Origin: Corallincola sp.
GTDB lineage: Bacteria > Pseudomonadota > Gammaproteobacteria > Enterobacterales > Neiellaceae
Assembly (NCBI GenBank): GCA_017998495.1
Contig: JAGOCY010000001.1
Coordinates: forward strand, 1 to 19,510
Direction of reading: 5' to 3'
Length of the DNA stretch: 19,510 bases
Shown here piece after piece: positions 1-7,986 of the stretch; position 1 is the first letter of the stretch, and each line of letters begins with the position of its first letter. The notes beneath the pieces are model-generated. The model saw only the letters and a program-made list of their open reading frames with translations, did no database searches and was not told the DNA's origin. Made by a program: the position numbers and the translations under genes.

Positions 1-454
1 AGGTAGGGCCATCAGCACCGCCAATGATGGCGATGGCCGCCGCCTGCTTCATGTCAAAGTCGAGGCCCGGCACCAGATTGAGAAAGATGGCCCCGAACAG
101 GGTGCCAAAAATACCAAACTGGGCCGCAGCCCCCAGCAGCAGGGTCTTGGGGTTAGCGATCAGAGCCCCAAAATCGGTCAGTGCCCCAACCCCCATAAAG
201 ATCAGCAGGGGGAAGACGCCAGTCTCGATCCCGGCGTAAAAAACGTAGTAGAGAATACCGCCCGGATCGGTGAAGCCAGCTCCAGGGATGTTGGCCAGCA
301 CCGCGCCGAAACCGATCGGCAGCAGCAGCAGTGGTTCAAACTTCTTGACGATGGCCAGAAACAGCAGCCCCGCCCCTACCACCATCATGAGCGCCTGGCC
401 CAGGGTGAAGTTGGCGATACCGGTGCTCTGCCACAGAGTCAGCAAACCGTCCAT
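1..454 (-). CDS. oadB: Oxaloacetate decarboxylase beta subunit, 5' part (partial at window edge)
   Basis: This is the membrane subunit of the Na+-pumping oxaloacetate decarboxylase. It decarboxylates carboxybiotin carried by the alpha subunit and couples this to Na+ export across the inner membrane. About 151 N-terminal residues are visible and the rest lies beyond position 1. The protein begins [12 protein letters not shown]. Several hydrophobic segments follow, then the family-typical stretches [13 protein letters not shown] and [13 protein letters not shown] chose the ATG at 452-454 because TAAGGAG (minus strand, 460-466) lies 5 nt upstream. The TAA of that ribosome site is also the oadA stop codon, so translation of the two genes is probably coupled. 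It is the last of three oad genes in the window. Related GcdB and MadB subunits share this fold, but the oadA neighbour supports oxaloacetate as the substrate. Confidence 0.93.
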   Translation of the reverse strand, partial: MDGLLTLWQSTGIANFTLGQALMMVVGAGLLFLAIVKKFEPLLLLPIGFGAVLANIPGAGFTDPGGILYYVFYAGIETGVFPLLIFMGVGALTDFGALIANPKTLLLGAAAQFGIFGTLFGAIFLNLVPGLDFDMKQAAAIAIIGGADGPT

Positions 455-463
455 TGAAACTCC

Positions 464-2251
464 TTAGACCAATGCCAGCAGAGGCTCGCCGACAGCCACG
501 CTGTCACCGTCCTTGACGAACACTTCACTCACGGCACCAGCACGCGACGCGCGGATCTCCGTTTCCATTTTCATCGCTTCGAGCACCACCACCACATCAC
601 CAGCGGCCACCGTATCGCCCGAGCGCACCATCACTTTGCAGATGAGGCCAGCCAGAGGCGCGTTGACGGTCGTCGCTGCCGCAGCAGCGCTAACCGCCGG
701 CGCAGCGGTTGCGGCGACCGGCACCACATTGGTCAAGGTACCGCAGGGGGCGACTTCAACCTCAAACACCCGGCCATCCACACGCACGCTATAGCGCTCG
801 CTGCTCGCTGGCGCAGCGCCAGCCGAGGCCGCCGCTGGTGCAGCGGGCGCCGCAGTGGCCGCACCCGGCGCCGGCTCAAAGGCGGCAGGATTGTCACGGT
901 TTTTGAGGAACTTCAGCCCCACTTGGGGGAAGAGTGCATAGGTCAGCACGTCATCAACCACCGCCTCGGCCAGCCGGATCCCTTCGGCTTGAGCCTTAGC
1001 TGTCAGTTCAGTCGCCAGGCTGTCCATCTCCGGTTTGAGCAGATCGGCCGGACGGCAGGTAATGGGGGCCTCGCCCGCCAGCAGCACCCGCTGTTGCAGC
1101 TCAGCGTTGACCGGCGCTGGTGCAGCACCATATTCGCCGCGCAGTACCCCGGCCGTCTCCTTGGTGATGCTCTTGTAGCGCTCACCACTGAGCACATTGA
1201 TCACCGCCTGGCTACCGACAATCTGCGACGTGGGGGTGACCAGCGGGATAAACCCGAGGTCGGCGCGTACCCGCGGGATCTCGGCCAGCACCTCGTCCAT
1301 CTTGTCGAGGGCATTTTGCTCTTTGAGCTGACCTTCCATGTTGGTCAACATGCCGCCGGGCACCTGCGCCAGCAGGATGCGGGTGTCTATGCCTTTGAGG
1401 CTGCCTTCGAACTTCGCATATTTCTTGCGCACCTCACGGAAGTAACTGGCGATCTCCTCCAGCAGCACCAGATCCAGGCCGGTATCGCGTTCGGCGCCCT
1501 GCAGCATGGCGACCAGGGTCTCTGTCGGACTATGGCCATAGGTCATGCTCATCGACGAGATAGCACTGTCGATCATGTCGATGCCCGCATCGATCGCCTT
1601 CATGTGGGTCGCCAGCGACAGGCCCGTGGTGGCGTGACAATGAAGGGCAAGGGGGACCTGGACCGCCGCCTTCAGCCGCTTGATCAGCTGCTCGGCTTCA
1701 TAGGGCTTGAGCAGGCCGGCCATATCCTTGATACAGATGGAATGGCAGCCCAGATCCTCGAGGCGGCGCGCCAGATCCACCCAGGTGTCAAGGGTATGCA
1801 CCGGGCTGGTGGTGTAGGAGATGGTGCCTTGGGCATGGCCGTCCACCGCAATACAGGCCTTGACCGCCCGTTCAAAGTTGCGCGGATCGTTCATGGCATC
1901 AAAGATGCGGAACACATCCATCCCGTTGACTCGCGCCCGCTCGACAAATTTGTCAACGACATCATCCGCATAGTGACGATAACCGAGCAGGTTCTGGCCA
2001 CGCAGCAACATCTGTTGACGGGTGTTGGGCATCGCTTTTTTCAAGGCGCGCAAACGTTCCCACGGGTCTTCACCCAGGTAGCGGATACAGGCGTCAAAGG
2101 TGGCACCACCCCAGGTTTCCAGCGACCAGTAGCCAACGCGATCCAGCTTTTCAGCGATCGGTAGCATGTCATCCAGACGCAGGCGGGTCGCCAGCAGTGA
2201 TTGGTGCGCATCGCGCAGCACCACATCGGTCAGGGCCAGGGCTTTGGTCAT
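464..2251 (-). CDS. oadA: Oxaloacetate decarboxylase alpha subunit (biotin carboxyltransferase)
   Basis: The protein is 595 aa. It transfers the carboxyl group of oxaloacetate to biotin on its own C-terminal domain and is the cytoplasmic part of the Na+ pump. The order of parts is: an HMGL-like carboxyltransferase domain from about residue 5 ([12 protein letters not shown], then [10 protein letters not shown]) to about 270; the conserved PYC/OADA domain (about 290-470); a long Ala/Pro-rich linker; and a biotinyl domain whose EAMKMETE motif places the biotinyl lysine at about K561. An in-frame start 7 codons upstream is possible, but GAGGAAG at 2258-2264 sits 6 nt before the ATG at 2249-2251, so I prefer that one. 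There are 17 nt to oadG upstream and 9 nt to oadB downstream, consistent with one operon. Pyruvate carboxylase subunit B has the same domain order, but the oadG and oadB neighbours decide the call. Confidence 0.95.
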   Translation of the reverse strand: MTKALALTDVVLRDAHQSLLATRLRLDDMLPIAEKLDRVGYWSLETWGGATFDACIRYLGEDPWERLRALKKAMPNTRQQMLLRGQNLLGYRHYADDVVDKFVERARVNGMDVFRIFDAMNDPRNFERAVKACIAVDGHAQGTISYTTSPVHTLDTWVDLARRLEDLGCHSICIKDMAGLLKPYEAEQLIKRLKAAVQVPLALHCHATTGLSLATHMKAIDAGIDMIDSAISSMSMTYGHSPTETLVAMLQGAERDTGLDLVLLEEIASYFREVRKKYAKFEGSLKGIDTRILLAQVPGGMLTNMEGQLKEQNALDKMDEVLAEIPRVRADLGFIPLVTPTSQIVGSQAVINVLSGERYKSITKETAGVLRGEYGAAPAPVNAELQQRVLLAGEAPITCRPADLLKPEMDSLATELTAKAQAEGIRLAEAVVDDVLTYALFPQVGLKFLKNRDNPAAFEPAPGAATAAPAAPAAASAGAAPASSERYSVRVDGRVFEVEVAPCGTLTNVVPVAATAAPAVSAAAAATTVNAPLAGLICKVMVRSGDTVAAGDVVVVLEAMKMETEIRASRAGAVSEVFVKDGDSVAVGEPLLALV

Positions 2252-2268
2252 GGCAGACTTCCTCAAGA

Positions 2269-2526
2269 TCAAGATTTGGGGTGGCGATGACGATGCTGAT
2301 GGATCGCGGCGGAGATCGCCGCCAGCTCAGCAGCGTTTGCCCCAGCCGCAGCAGGCTGGGCCTGTGGCCGGCGCTCAACGGGCGCAGGCGCCGGCAGATA
2401 GCGCTGCACGGCGGCGGCCATGGCATTGATCAGCAGCACCATCAGACCCAGCAGGGCAAACACGATCGCCATGCCGGTCACCATCAGGGTGGCGCCCTCG
2501 ACGATCAAATCGGTGATTGTGGTCAT
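2269..2526 (-). CDS. oadG: Oxaloacetate decarboxylase gamma subunit
   Basis: This is a small 85 aa subunit that holds the alpha and beta subunits together at the membrane. In studied homologues it also binds the zinc needed for assembly. One transmembrane helix is visible near the N terminus (about residues 13-35, [20 protein letters not shown]). An Ala/Pro/Gln-rich linker follows, then a basic, His-containing tail ending [10 protein letters not shown], which fits the proposed zinc-binding C terminus. The ATG at 2524-2526 is preceded by AAAGGAAA. It is the first gene of oadG-oadA-oadB, the usual order. The primary sequence of this family is poorly conserved, so the identification rests on size, topology and position. 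Confidence 0.9.
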   Translation of the reverse strand: MTTITDLIVEGATLMVTGMAIVFALLGLMVLLINAMAAAVQRYLPAPAPVERRPQAQPAAAGANAAELAAISAAIHQHRHRHPKS

Positions 2527-2816
2527 CTGGGGTTTCCTTTATTCAATGCACTGGCAGCAGGCGGCAAGCACGCCACCAGTGGGTCCGTAAACGGGGGCAC
2601 ATCATGCCCCGTTATGGTCAAGCACGCATTAACGGAGGTCACAGTCCGGACTGCGGCGACTATGAATCAACGACCGACGACCAGTATGACGGGGATCAAG
2701 GGCGGGAGTGGACCAACAAGAGAGAGGCGCAAAAGTGCGGCAGGACGCACAATCACGACAGCCTTGAAGGCTGTACATGCATCAGGAGGTAAAGGAGAAC
2801 AGGGGAAGAAGAGAGA
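2527..2816. other. Non-coding region upstream of oadG; two palindromes, no clear promoter
   Basis: These 290 nt separate the tRNA-Arg genes from oadG, and I see no convincing gene. The region should hold the oad promoter and any tRNA-operon terminator, but I could not find a good sigma70 -35/-10 pair for oadG. Visible structures are: a perfect 12-bp palindrome CAGTCCGGACTG at 2642-2653; an imperfect inverted repeat AACGGGGGCA / TGCCCCGTT at 2590-2613 with one bulged G; and the ACAGCCTT-G-AAGGCTGT repeat at 2758-2774, listed separately. Confidence 0.5.
2758..2774. repeat. Palindrome between tRNA-Arg and oadG
   Basis: ACAGCCTT and AAGGCTGT form an 8-bp inverted repeat around a single central G. 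It starts about 43 nt downstream of the last tRNA-Arg. It has no T-run on the minus side, so it is a poor intrinsic terminator. It could be an operator, a processing hairpin for the tRNA transcript, or chance. Confidence 0.4.
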
Positions 2817-2893
2817 TGGCGCACCCGGGAGGGCTCGAACCTCCAACCGCTCGGTTCGTAGCCGAGTACTCTATCCAATTGAGCTACGGGTGC
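2817..2893 (-). tRNA. tRNA-Arg (anticodon ACG), copy 2
   Basis: This is a 77-nt gene with encoded CCA. The acceptor stem is GCACCCG/CGGGTGC with discriminator G. The anticodon stem is CTCGG/CCGAG and its loop CTACGAA gives ACG, which is read as inosine-CG after deamination and decodes CGU, CGC and CGA. The T-loop is GGTTCGAGCC. It is identical over its full length to the copy at 2924-3000, 30 nt away. E. coli carries argV/Y/Z/Q in the same position after serV. Confidence 0.98.
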
Positions 2894-2923
2894 ACCGGAG
2901 AAACACAGATTGTCTAAACGAAG

Positions 2924-3000
2924 TGGCGCACCCGGGAGGGCTCGAACCTCCAACCGCTCGGTTCGTAGCCGAGTACTCTATCCAATTGAGCTACGGGTGC
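2924..3000 (-). tRNA. tRNA-Arg (anticodon ACG), copy 1
   Basis: This is a 77-nt gene with encoded CCA, base for base the same as the copy at 2817-2893. The anticodon loop is CTACGAA. It lies 15 nt downstream of tRNA-Ser, so the three tRNAs are probably one transcript from the promoter at 3125-3152. Confidence 0.98.
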
Positions 3001-3015
3001 TCTTCGATTAAAGAC

Positions 3016-3109
3016 TGGCGGTGAGGGAGGGATTCGAACCCTCGATAGAGGTTTAAGCCTCTATACTCCCTTAGCAGGGGAGCGCCTTCAGCCTCTCGGC
3101 CACCTCACC
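3016..3109 (-). tRNA. tRNA-Ser (anticodon GCU)
   Basis: This is a 94-nt class II tRNA with encoded CCA. The acceptor stem is GGTGAGG/CCTCACC and the anticodon loop CTGCTAA gives GCU, reading AGU and AGC. The long variable arm is closed by TAGAGG/CCTCTA. It closely matches E. coli serV, which also lies between csrA and argV. It is the first gene of the tRNA transcript. Confidence 0.98.
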
Positions 3110-3124
3110 CGCGCAGCGGCGTGC

Positions 3125-3152
3125 ATATTACCTTTTGAGGTTTGGATGTCAA
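3125..3152 (-). promoter_or_regulatory. Sigma70 promoter of the tRNA-Ser/tRNA-Arg transcript
   Basis: On the minus strand, a perfect -35 TTGACA (3147-3152), a 16-bp spacer and a -10 TAATAT (3125-3130) lie just upstream of tRNA-Ser. The bases after the -10 are GC-rich (GCACGCC). A GC-rich discriminator is the known signature of stable-RNA promoters under ppGpp (stringent) control. An inverted repeat GGTTTG/CAAACC overlaps the -35. Confidence 0.8.
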
Positions 3153-3190
3153 ACCCTTTTTCGCAGCGAGCGGCCGTCACCGCCGACAAC

Positions 3191-3221
3191 AAAAAGGCCA
3201 ACCTGAAGTTGGCCTTTTTTT
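3191..3221 (-). terminator. Intrinsic terminator of csrA
   Basis: An inverted repeat AAGGCCAAC/GTTGGCCTT flanks a 5-nt loop, with T-runs on both strands. On the minus strand it lies just after the csrA stop codon. It separates csrA from the tRNA promoter. The hairpin is symmetric and could act in both directions. Confidence 0.85.
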
Positions 3222-3237
3222 GTTCAGCATTAGTAGC

Positions 3238-3423
3238 TTACTCGTCGCCCGGTTCACCCTTCTCGGCCTGGATGCGCATGTAGATCTCTTCACGATGGAC
3301 AGAGACATCTTTGGGCGCATTGACGCCGATACGCACCTGGTTGCCCTTCACGCCGAGCACAGTCACGGTCACGTTGTCGCCAATCATCAGGGTTTCACCC
3401 ACGCGGCGGGTCAAAATCAGCAT
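3238..3423 (-). CDS. csrA: Carbon storage regulator CsrA
   Basis: This 61 aa RNA-binding dimer represses or stabilises target mRNAs by binding GGA motifs in leaders. It controls carbon flux, motility and biofilm. The length equals E. coli CsrA. The RNA-contacting residues L4 (in MLILTRR) and R44 (in VSVHREEIY) are present. Only the tail (AEKGEPGDE) differs clearly from the E. coli form. The ATG is preceded by AAAGGAG. It has its own terminator at 3191-3221 and its own upstream region of 239 nt, so it is probably transcribed separately from alaS at least in part. From memory, Vibrio and Shewanella have lysC between alaS and csrA; here, as in E. coli, there is none. Confidence 0.98.
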   Translation of the reverse strand: MLILTRRVGETLMIGDNVTVTVLGVKGNQVRIGVNAPKDVSVHREEIYMRIQAEKGEPGDE

Positions 3424-3550
3424 TGTCGGCTCCTTTCTAATACTCGGTGCCTGTTAGTACGACACCTCTCTCCTTAGGGGATGGTCTAAGGCTAGTTGAA
3501 AACACCAGGCAAAGGGCGGAAAACCCACCATCGGTTCCTGATCCAGTTTA

Positions 3551-3581
3551 AAGGGGGCGTGCGCGGTTCGCACGGCCCCTT
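3551..3581. repeat. Stable hairpin in the alaS-csrA gap
   Basis: The arms AAGGGG(G)CGTGCG and CGCACG(G)CCCCTT pair over 12 bp with one mismatch around a 5-nt loop. On the minus strand it is followed by TAAACTGG, so the T-run is poor. It may be the alaS terminator or part of the csrA leader. Confidence 0.5.
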
Positions 3582-3620
3582 GCATATATTTCTCGTCGCT
3601 AACCACACAAATCTTGATGC

Positions 3621-3642
3621 CGCAGCCGCCATTACGGCTGCG
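3621..3642. repeat. Perfect 8-bp hairpin just after the alaS stop codon
   Basis: CGCAGCCG/CGGCTGCG pair with a 6-nt loop, beginning about 20 nt after the alaS stop on the minus strand. The following bases (CATCAAGATTTG) are not a T-run. It is a weak terminator or an mRNA 3'-end stabiliser. Confidence 0.5.
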
Positions 3643-3662
3643 CACCCGTTGCTTGTCTCTCT

Positions 3663-6293
3663 TTATAGCCGCTGCTCGATGAAGGCGGTAACAGTGGCCA
3701 GCGCAGCTGGCAGTGCCGCCAGATCCTGCCCACCCGCTTGCGCGAGATCAGGACGGCCACCGCCCTTACCGCCCACCTGTTGAGCCACGTGGCCCACCAG
3801 GTCACCGGCCGACAGCCGGCTAGTGAGATCTTTGGTAACCCCGGCGATCAGGCTGATCTTGTCATCACGCACCGCTGCCAGCACCACTACCCCGGAACCG
3901 ATGCGGTTCTTGAGCTGATCCACCATGTCACGTAAGCCCTTGGGATCGGCGCCATCAAGCAGCTTGACCAGTACTGGCACCCCCTTGATGGACGATGCTT
4001 CGCTGATCCAACCAGCCGATTCCAGCGCGATCAGCTTGCTACGCAGCTGCTCATTTTCGCGCTCCAACAGCTTCTGACGATCAGCAATCGCCCGCACCCG
4101 CTCAGCCAGCGAGAAACCATCTCCTTTAAGCAGATCAGCCGCAGCGTCGACCTGTTCGCCGATGGCATGCATCAGATCCAGCGCGCCCTGACCGGTGACG
4201 GCCTCAATCCGGCGGATGCCAGCGGCAATACCACCCTCACTGACGATCTTGAAAAAGCCGATATCGCCGGTACGACGGGCGTGGGTACCGCCACAGAGTT
4301 CCTTGGAAAAGGCCCCCATCGACAACACCCGCACCTCGTCATCGTAGCGCTCGCCAAACAAGGCCATAGCCCCAGCGGCACGCGCCTCATCCACGTTCAT
4401 CAGATCGGTCACCACCTCGTGGTTGGCGCGGATCTGGGCGTTAACGATCTGCTCCAGCTGGCGCAACACCGCCGTCGGTACAGCTTCAAAATGGGAAAAA
4501 TCGAAACGCAGCCGCTCAGGGCCGACCTGCGAACCCTTCTGGGTGACATGACTGCCCAGCACCTGACGCAATGCCGCGTGCAGCAAGTGGGTAGCCGAAT
4601 GGTTGAGAGCAATGGCCTGGCGCCGCGCGCCATCCACCTCGGCAGTCAGGCTTTCACCCACATGGATCTCGCCAAAGGCAACGTGGCCCTTGTGGATGAT
4701 GGCGCTGCCCGACTTCTGGGTATCGCTGACCTGGAACTGGCCATCCGCCATACTCAGCACCCCGATGTCACCCACCTGGCCGCCGCTTTCGGCGTAGAAG
4801 GGGGTGTCATCCAGCACCACCAAGCCTTCGCTGCCCGCACTGATACGCTCAACCGGCAGGCCATCGATGGTAAAGAGCGCCGCCACTTTGGCGTTACGGC
4901 TCAGCTCCCAATAGCCGGTGAACTGGCTGCTGCAGTCAACCTTTAGCTGGGCGTTGTAATCGACGCCAAAATTGCTCGCCTGTTTGGCACGCTCACGCTG
5001 TTTACCCATCTCGCTGTTGAAGCCAGCCTCATCAATCGACAGGCCGCGCTCACGAGCGATATCGGCGGTCAGATCCATCGGGAAGCCGTAAGTGTCATAC
5101 AGACGAAACACCAGCTCACCCGGAATAACCTTGGCATCCAACCCCTTGAGCGCATCATCCAGAATTGCCAGACCACGCTCGAGGGTGCGGGCAAACTGCT
5201 CCTCTTCAACCTGCAGCACCCGCTGGATCACCGGCAACTGGGTATTGAGCTGGTCGTAGGCGGCCCCCATCTGGTCTGCCAGACTGGCGGCCAGGCGATG
5301 GAAAAAGGGCTCGCGCGCACCGAGCTTGTGGCCATGGCGCACGGCACGGCGAATGATGCGGCGCAGCACATAACCACGACCCTCATTGCTCGGCATGGCG
5401 CCATCAGCGATCAAAAAGCCACAGGAACGGATGTGATCGGCGATCACCCGCAGCGACTGGTTCTCAACATCAGACCGCCCCAACAGACGGGCTGCGTCGC
5501 CAATCAGGCGCTGGAAGGTGTCGGTTTCGTAGTTGGAGTGGACCTTCTGCATCACCGCCGCGATGCGCTCCAACCCCATGCCGGTGTCTACCGACGGTTT
5601 GGGCAATGGCTCCATGGTGCCGTCGGCATGGCGGTTAAACTGCATGAACACCAGGTTCCAGATCTCGATGTAACGATCGCCGTCCTCTTCCGGTGAGCCC
5701 GGCGGGCCACCCCAGATATGGTCGCCGTGATCGTAAAAAATCTCGGTGCAGGGACCGCAGGGGCCGGTATCGCCCATCGCCCAGAAATTGTCGGAAGCGT
5801 AAGGCGCGCCTTTGTTATCGCCGATGCGAACCAGGCGCTCGGCCGGAATACCAATTTCCTTGTTCCAGATGTCGTAGGCTTCGTCGTCACTGGCGTAAAC
5901 CGTCACCCACAACTTCTCTTTGGGCAGGTTCAGCCACTGGGCCGAGGTCAGGAACTCCCAGGCAAAGCGAATGGCATCGTGCTTGAAATAGTCACCGAAG
6001 CTGAAGTTACCCAGCATCTCGAAGAAGGTGTGGTGACGGGCGGTATAGCCAACGTTCTCCAGATCGTTGTGTTTACCGCCGGCGCGCACGCAGCACTGTG
6101 ACGAAGCGGCGCGGCTGTAGGCGCGTTTCTCCTTGCCGAGGAACAGATCCTTGAACTGGTTCATGCCGGCATTGGTGAACAGCAACGTCGGATCGTTGTG
6201 AGGGATCAGCGAACTGCTGGCCACCGGCTGGTGACCCTTGCTACGGAAAAACTCGAGAAACGCTTCACGGATCTCGGCTGAACTCATCGTCAT
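3663..6293 (-). CDS. alaS: Alanyl-tRNA synthetase
   Basis: This cytoplasmic enzyme charges tRNA-Ala and hydrolyses mischarged Ser- and Gly-tRNA. The 876 aa length equals E. coli AlaS. The N-terminal class II catalytic core starts [11 protein letters not shown] and includes [10 protein letters not shown] and the [19 protein letters not shown] region. The editing domain carries its zinc ligands: HxxxH at about H565/H569 (NHSATHLLH) and CxxxH at about C667/H671 ([10 protein letters not shown]). The C-Ala domain ends with a Gly-rich stretch, [15 protein letters not shown]. The frame is open 24 codons further upstream from a TTG, but homology begins at [12 protein letters not shown] lies 9 nt before the ATG at 6291-6293, so I chose it over the ATG two codons later. 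It follows recX and has its own promoter. Confidence 0.97.
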   Translation of the reverse strand: MTMSSAEIREAFLEFFRSKGHQPVASSSLIPHNDPTLLFTNAGMNQFKDLFLGKEKRAYSRAASSQCCVRAGGKHNDLENVGYTARHHTFFEMLGNFSFGDYFKHDAIRFAWEFLTSAQWLNLPKEKLWVTVYASDDEAYDIWNKEIGIPAERLVRIGDNKGAPYASDNFWAMGDTGPCGPCTEIFYDHGDHIWGGPPGSPEEDGDRYIEIWNLVFMQFNRHADGTMEPLPKPSVDTGMGLERIAAVMQKVHSNYETDTFQRLIGDAARLLGRSDVENQSLRVIADHIRSCGFLIADGAMPSNEGRGYVLRRIIRRAVRHGHKLGAREPFFHRLAASLADQMGAAYDQLNTQLPVIQRVLQVEEEQFARTLERGLAILDDALKGLDAKVIPGELVFRLYDTYGFPMDLTADIARERGLSIDEAGFNSEMGKQRERAKQASNFGVDYNAQLKVDCSSQFTGYWELSRNAKVAALFTIDGLPVERISAGSEGLVVLDDTPFYAESGGQVGDIGVLSMADGQFQVSDTQKSGSAIIHKGHVAFGEIHVGESLTAEVDGARRQAIALNHSATHLLHAALRQVLGSHVTQKGSQVGPERLRFDFSHFEAVPTAVLRQLEQIVNAQIRANHEVVTDLMNVDEARAAGAMALFGERYDDEVRVLSMGAFSKELCGGTHARRTGDIGFFKIVSEGGIAAGIRRIEAVTGQGALDLMHAIGEQVDAAADLLKGDGFSLAERVRAIADRQKLLERENEQLRSKLIALESAGWISEASSIKGVPVLVKLLDGADPKGLRDMVDQLKNRIGSGVVVLAAVRDDKISLIAGVTKDLTSRLSAGDLVGHVAQQVGGKGGGRPDLAQAGGQDLAALPAALATVTAFIEQRL

Positions 6294-6376
6294 GGGTGAG
6301 ATTCCTGGCTGCCTGCGCGCTAACCCGGCAAACGGCCACGACCAAGCGGGCCCCTCCGGGGTCAAAAGAGGCCAAC

Positions 6377-6382
6377 ATTATA
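6377..6382 (-). promoter_or_regulatory. -10 element of a likely alaS promoter
   Basis: A perfect TATAAT on the minus strand lies 83 nt upstream of the alaS ATG, in the recX-alaS gap. The hexamer at 17-bp spacing (6400-6405, TGTCGC) is a poor -35. The start point would be near 6370 and leaves a leader of about 77 nt. That leader holds a 7-bp GC-rich hairpin at 6349-6363. Confidence 0.55.
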
Positions 6383-6388
6383 TGCAGG

Positions 6389-6427
6389 GATGGTCAACAG
6401 CGACACTGTTTCAACGGCATGACCATC
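6389..6427. promoter_or_regulatory. Palindrome flanking the alaS -35 region, possible operator
   Basis: GATGGTCA (6389-6396) and TGACCATC (6420-6427) form a perfect 8-bp inverted repeat whose arms bracket the expected -35 position of alaS. E. coli AlaRS is known to repress its own gene by binding a palindrome at the alaS promoter. Use of this site in the same way is inference. A second perfect repeat, CGGCATG (6415-6421) / CATGCCG (6430-6436), overlaps the right arm, so the two RNA hairpins would exclude each other. Confidence 0.4.
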
Positions 6428-6468
6428 GCCATGCCGCGGCGAGCAGTGTGATGCGAGATTATCGTCCG

Positions 6469-6873
6469 CTAGAGGTCGAGCAGCTGACGGATCTGCTCGC
6501 TGTCGAAGCCACGCTGTTGCAAGGCACGGGCCTGTTTATAGCGCTCTTTGCGCTCTGTCGCGGCCGTTTTGCAGCGACGCTGAAAGAGCCGCCTGAGCGC
6601 CTCGGACCAGTCAAGCTCGTCATCCTCCAACAGGGCGTTGATCAGCGCCGCAGCGACCCCACGCTGGCGCAATTCGGCGGCGATGCGCAACGGGCCATAG
6701 CCCTGCTGATAGCGGTTGCGCACAAACTGGCCGGCAAAACGGGCATCATCTTGCCAGCCCCGTTGTTCACACTCACTCAGGGCTTGCTCGATAGCGATGT
6801 CGGGGTAGCCGCGCTGACGCAGCCGCTGCTGCAGCTCAACCCGGCTGTAATCGCGGCGGGCCAGCAGCCGCAC
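6469..6873 (-). CDS. recX: RecA regulatory protein RecX
   Basis: RecX binds RecA filaments and limits recombinase and coprotease activity. The stretch from RLLARRDYSRVELQQRL to the C terminus shows the family's tandem three-helix repeats. RNRYQQGYGPLRIAAELRQRG is matched by the RKGYGP.RI.QEL.QKG segment of E. coli RecX. From the GTG at 6871-6873 the protein is 134 aa, short against 166 aa in E. coli, and that GTG has no ribosome site. The frame is open 11 more codons upstream and homology to the RAVRIL region begins before the GTG. A CTG at 6901-6903 overlaps the recA stop as CTGA and has GGAG 7 nt upstream, so the true start may be that CTG (144 aa). It lies directly downstream of recA, as in E. 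coli. Confidence 0.88.
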   Translation of the reverse strand: MRLLARRDYSRVELQQRLRQRGYPDIAIEQALSECEQRGWQDDARFAGQFVRNRYQQGYGPLRIAAELRQRGVAAALINALLEDDELDWSEALRRLFQRRCKTAATERKERYKQARALQQRGFDSEQIRQLLDL

Positions 6874-6899
6874 TGCGGCTGCCAGCGCTTCGCTATCAC

Positions 6900-7946
6900 T
6901 CAGAACTCATCTCCGGCCAGGGCTTCAGCCACCAACTCCTGGCTCTCCCCTTTTTTCGGCTGTAGCAGCAAGGTGGCACGCAGTTTCTGCTCGACTTCAG
7001 CCGCCACTGCCGGATTGTCATTGAGATACTTCATGACATTGGCTTTGCCCTGGCCGATCTTGTCGCCCTTGTAGGCATACCAGGCCCCCGACTTGTCGAT
7101 GATCCCCTGGCTGACCCCAAGGTCAACCAGCTCACCCACCTTGGAGATACCAGCGCCATACATGATCTGGAATTCGGCCTGCTTGAACGGCGGCGCCACC
7201 TTGTTTTTGACCACCTTGACCCGGGTCTCACTACCCACCACTTCCTCACCTTCCTTGACCGCGCCCGTACGGCGGATGTCGAGGCGGACGGAGGCGTAGA
7301 ACTTGAGGGCATTACCACCAGTGGTGGTTTCCGGGTTACCGAACATCACCCCGATCTTCATCCGGATCTGGTTGATAAAGATGCACAGGGTGTTGGAACG
7401 CTTGAGATTGCCAGTCAGCTTGCGCAGCGCCTGGCTCATCAGTCGAGCTTGCAGGCCGACGTGCGAGTCACCCATCTCACCTTCGATCTCGGCCTTGGGC
7501 GTCAATGCCGCCACCGAGTCAACGATGATCACATCCACCGCTGCGGAGCGTACCAGCATGTCGCAGATCTCAAGGGCCTGCTCGCCGGTATCGGGCTGGG
7601 ACACCAGCAGATCGTCCACTTTGACCCCCAGCTTGGCCGCATAGGAAGGGTCAAGGGCGTGTTCGGCATCGATAAAAGCGCAGGTCTTGCCCTTGCGCTG
7701 AGCTTCAGCGATCACCGATAGAGTCAGGGTGGTTTTACCCGAGGACTCCGGGCCGTAGATCTCGACAATACGCCCCATCGGCAGGCCGCCAATGCCGAGC
7801 GCGATATCCAACCCCAGCGAACCTGTTGATACCGCTTCGACATCCAGCGCCTGGGTATCCCCCAAACGCATGATGGACCCCTTGCCGAACTGGCGTTCAA
7901 TCTGGCTGACGGCGGCGCCAAGCGCCTTCTTGCGGTTATCTTCCAC
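6900..7946 (-). CDS. recA: Recombinase RecA
   Basis: The protein is 348 aa. It forms filaments on ssDNA, drives strand exchange and triggers LexA self-cleavage. The Walker A motif GPESSGKT is at residues 65-72. Walker B ([12 protein letters not shown]), the L1 loop ([19 protein letters not shown]) and the L2 loop ([20 protein letters not shown]) are all present. The C-terminal tail is short and less acidic than in E. coli (ends EALAGDEF). The start codon is GTG (7944-7946), with GGGGAG 7 nt upstream. Expression is under a LexA-controlled promoter at 7987-8014. recX overlaps or abuts the stop codon. Confidence 0.99.
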   Translation of the reverse strand: MEDNRKKALGAAVSQIERQFGKGSIMRLGDTQALDVEAVSTGSLGLDIALGIGGLPMGRIVEIYGPESSGKTTLTLSVIAEAQRKGKTCAFIDAEHALDPSYAAKLGVKVDDLLVSQPDTGEQALEICDMLVRSAAVDVIIVDSVAALTPKAEIEGEMGDSHVGLQARLMSQALRKLTGNLKRSNTLCIFINQIRMKIGVMFGNPETTTGGNALKFYASVRLDIRRTGAVKEGEEVVGSETRVKVVKNKVAPPFKQAEFQIMYGAGISKVGELVDLGVSQGIIDKSGAWYAYKGDKIGQGKANVMKYLNDNPAVAAEVEQKLRATLLLQPKKGESQELVAEALAGDEF

Positions 7947-7986
7947 GTTCGTTCTCCCCGACCGGATTGGTCACTGTGTTGGCGAG

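Noticed and set aside
923..2164. Long plus-strand open frame (413 codons) opposite oadA
   Set aside because: It is antisense to a well-conserved gene, has no domain I recognise, and long antiparallel frames are expected in GC-rich coding DNA.
2753..2953. 66-codon frame over the tRNA-Arg genes
   Set aside because: It overlaps two tRNA genes. Frames of this kind through tRNAs are a common annotation error.
2817..3109. tRNA genes as an integration site for a genomic island
   Set aside because: I saw no repeated tRNA 3' end downstream, no integrase, and the following genes (oadGAB) look native.
6294..6365. N-terminal extension of AlaS from a TTG
   Set aside because: The frame is open by chance through the promoter-proximal leader. 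Homology and a ribosome site both point to 6293.
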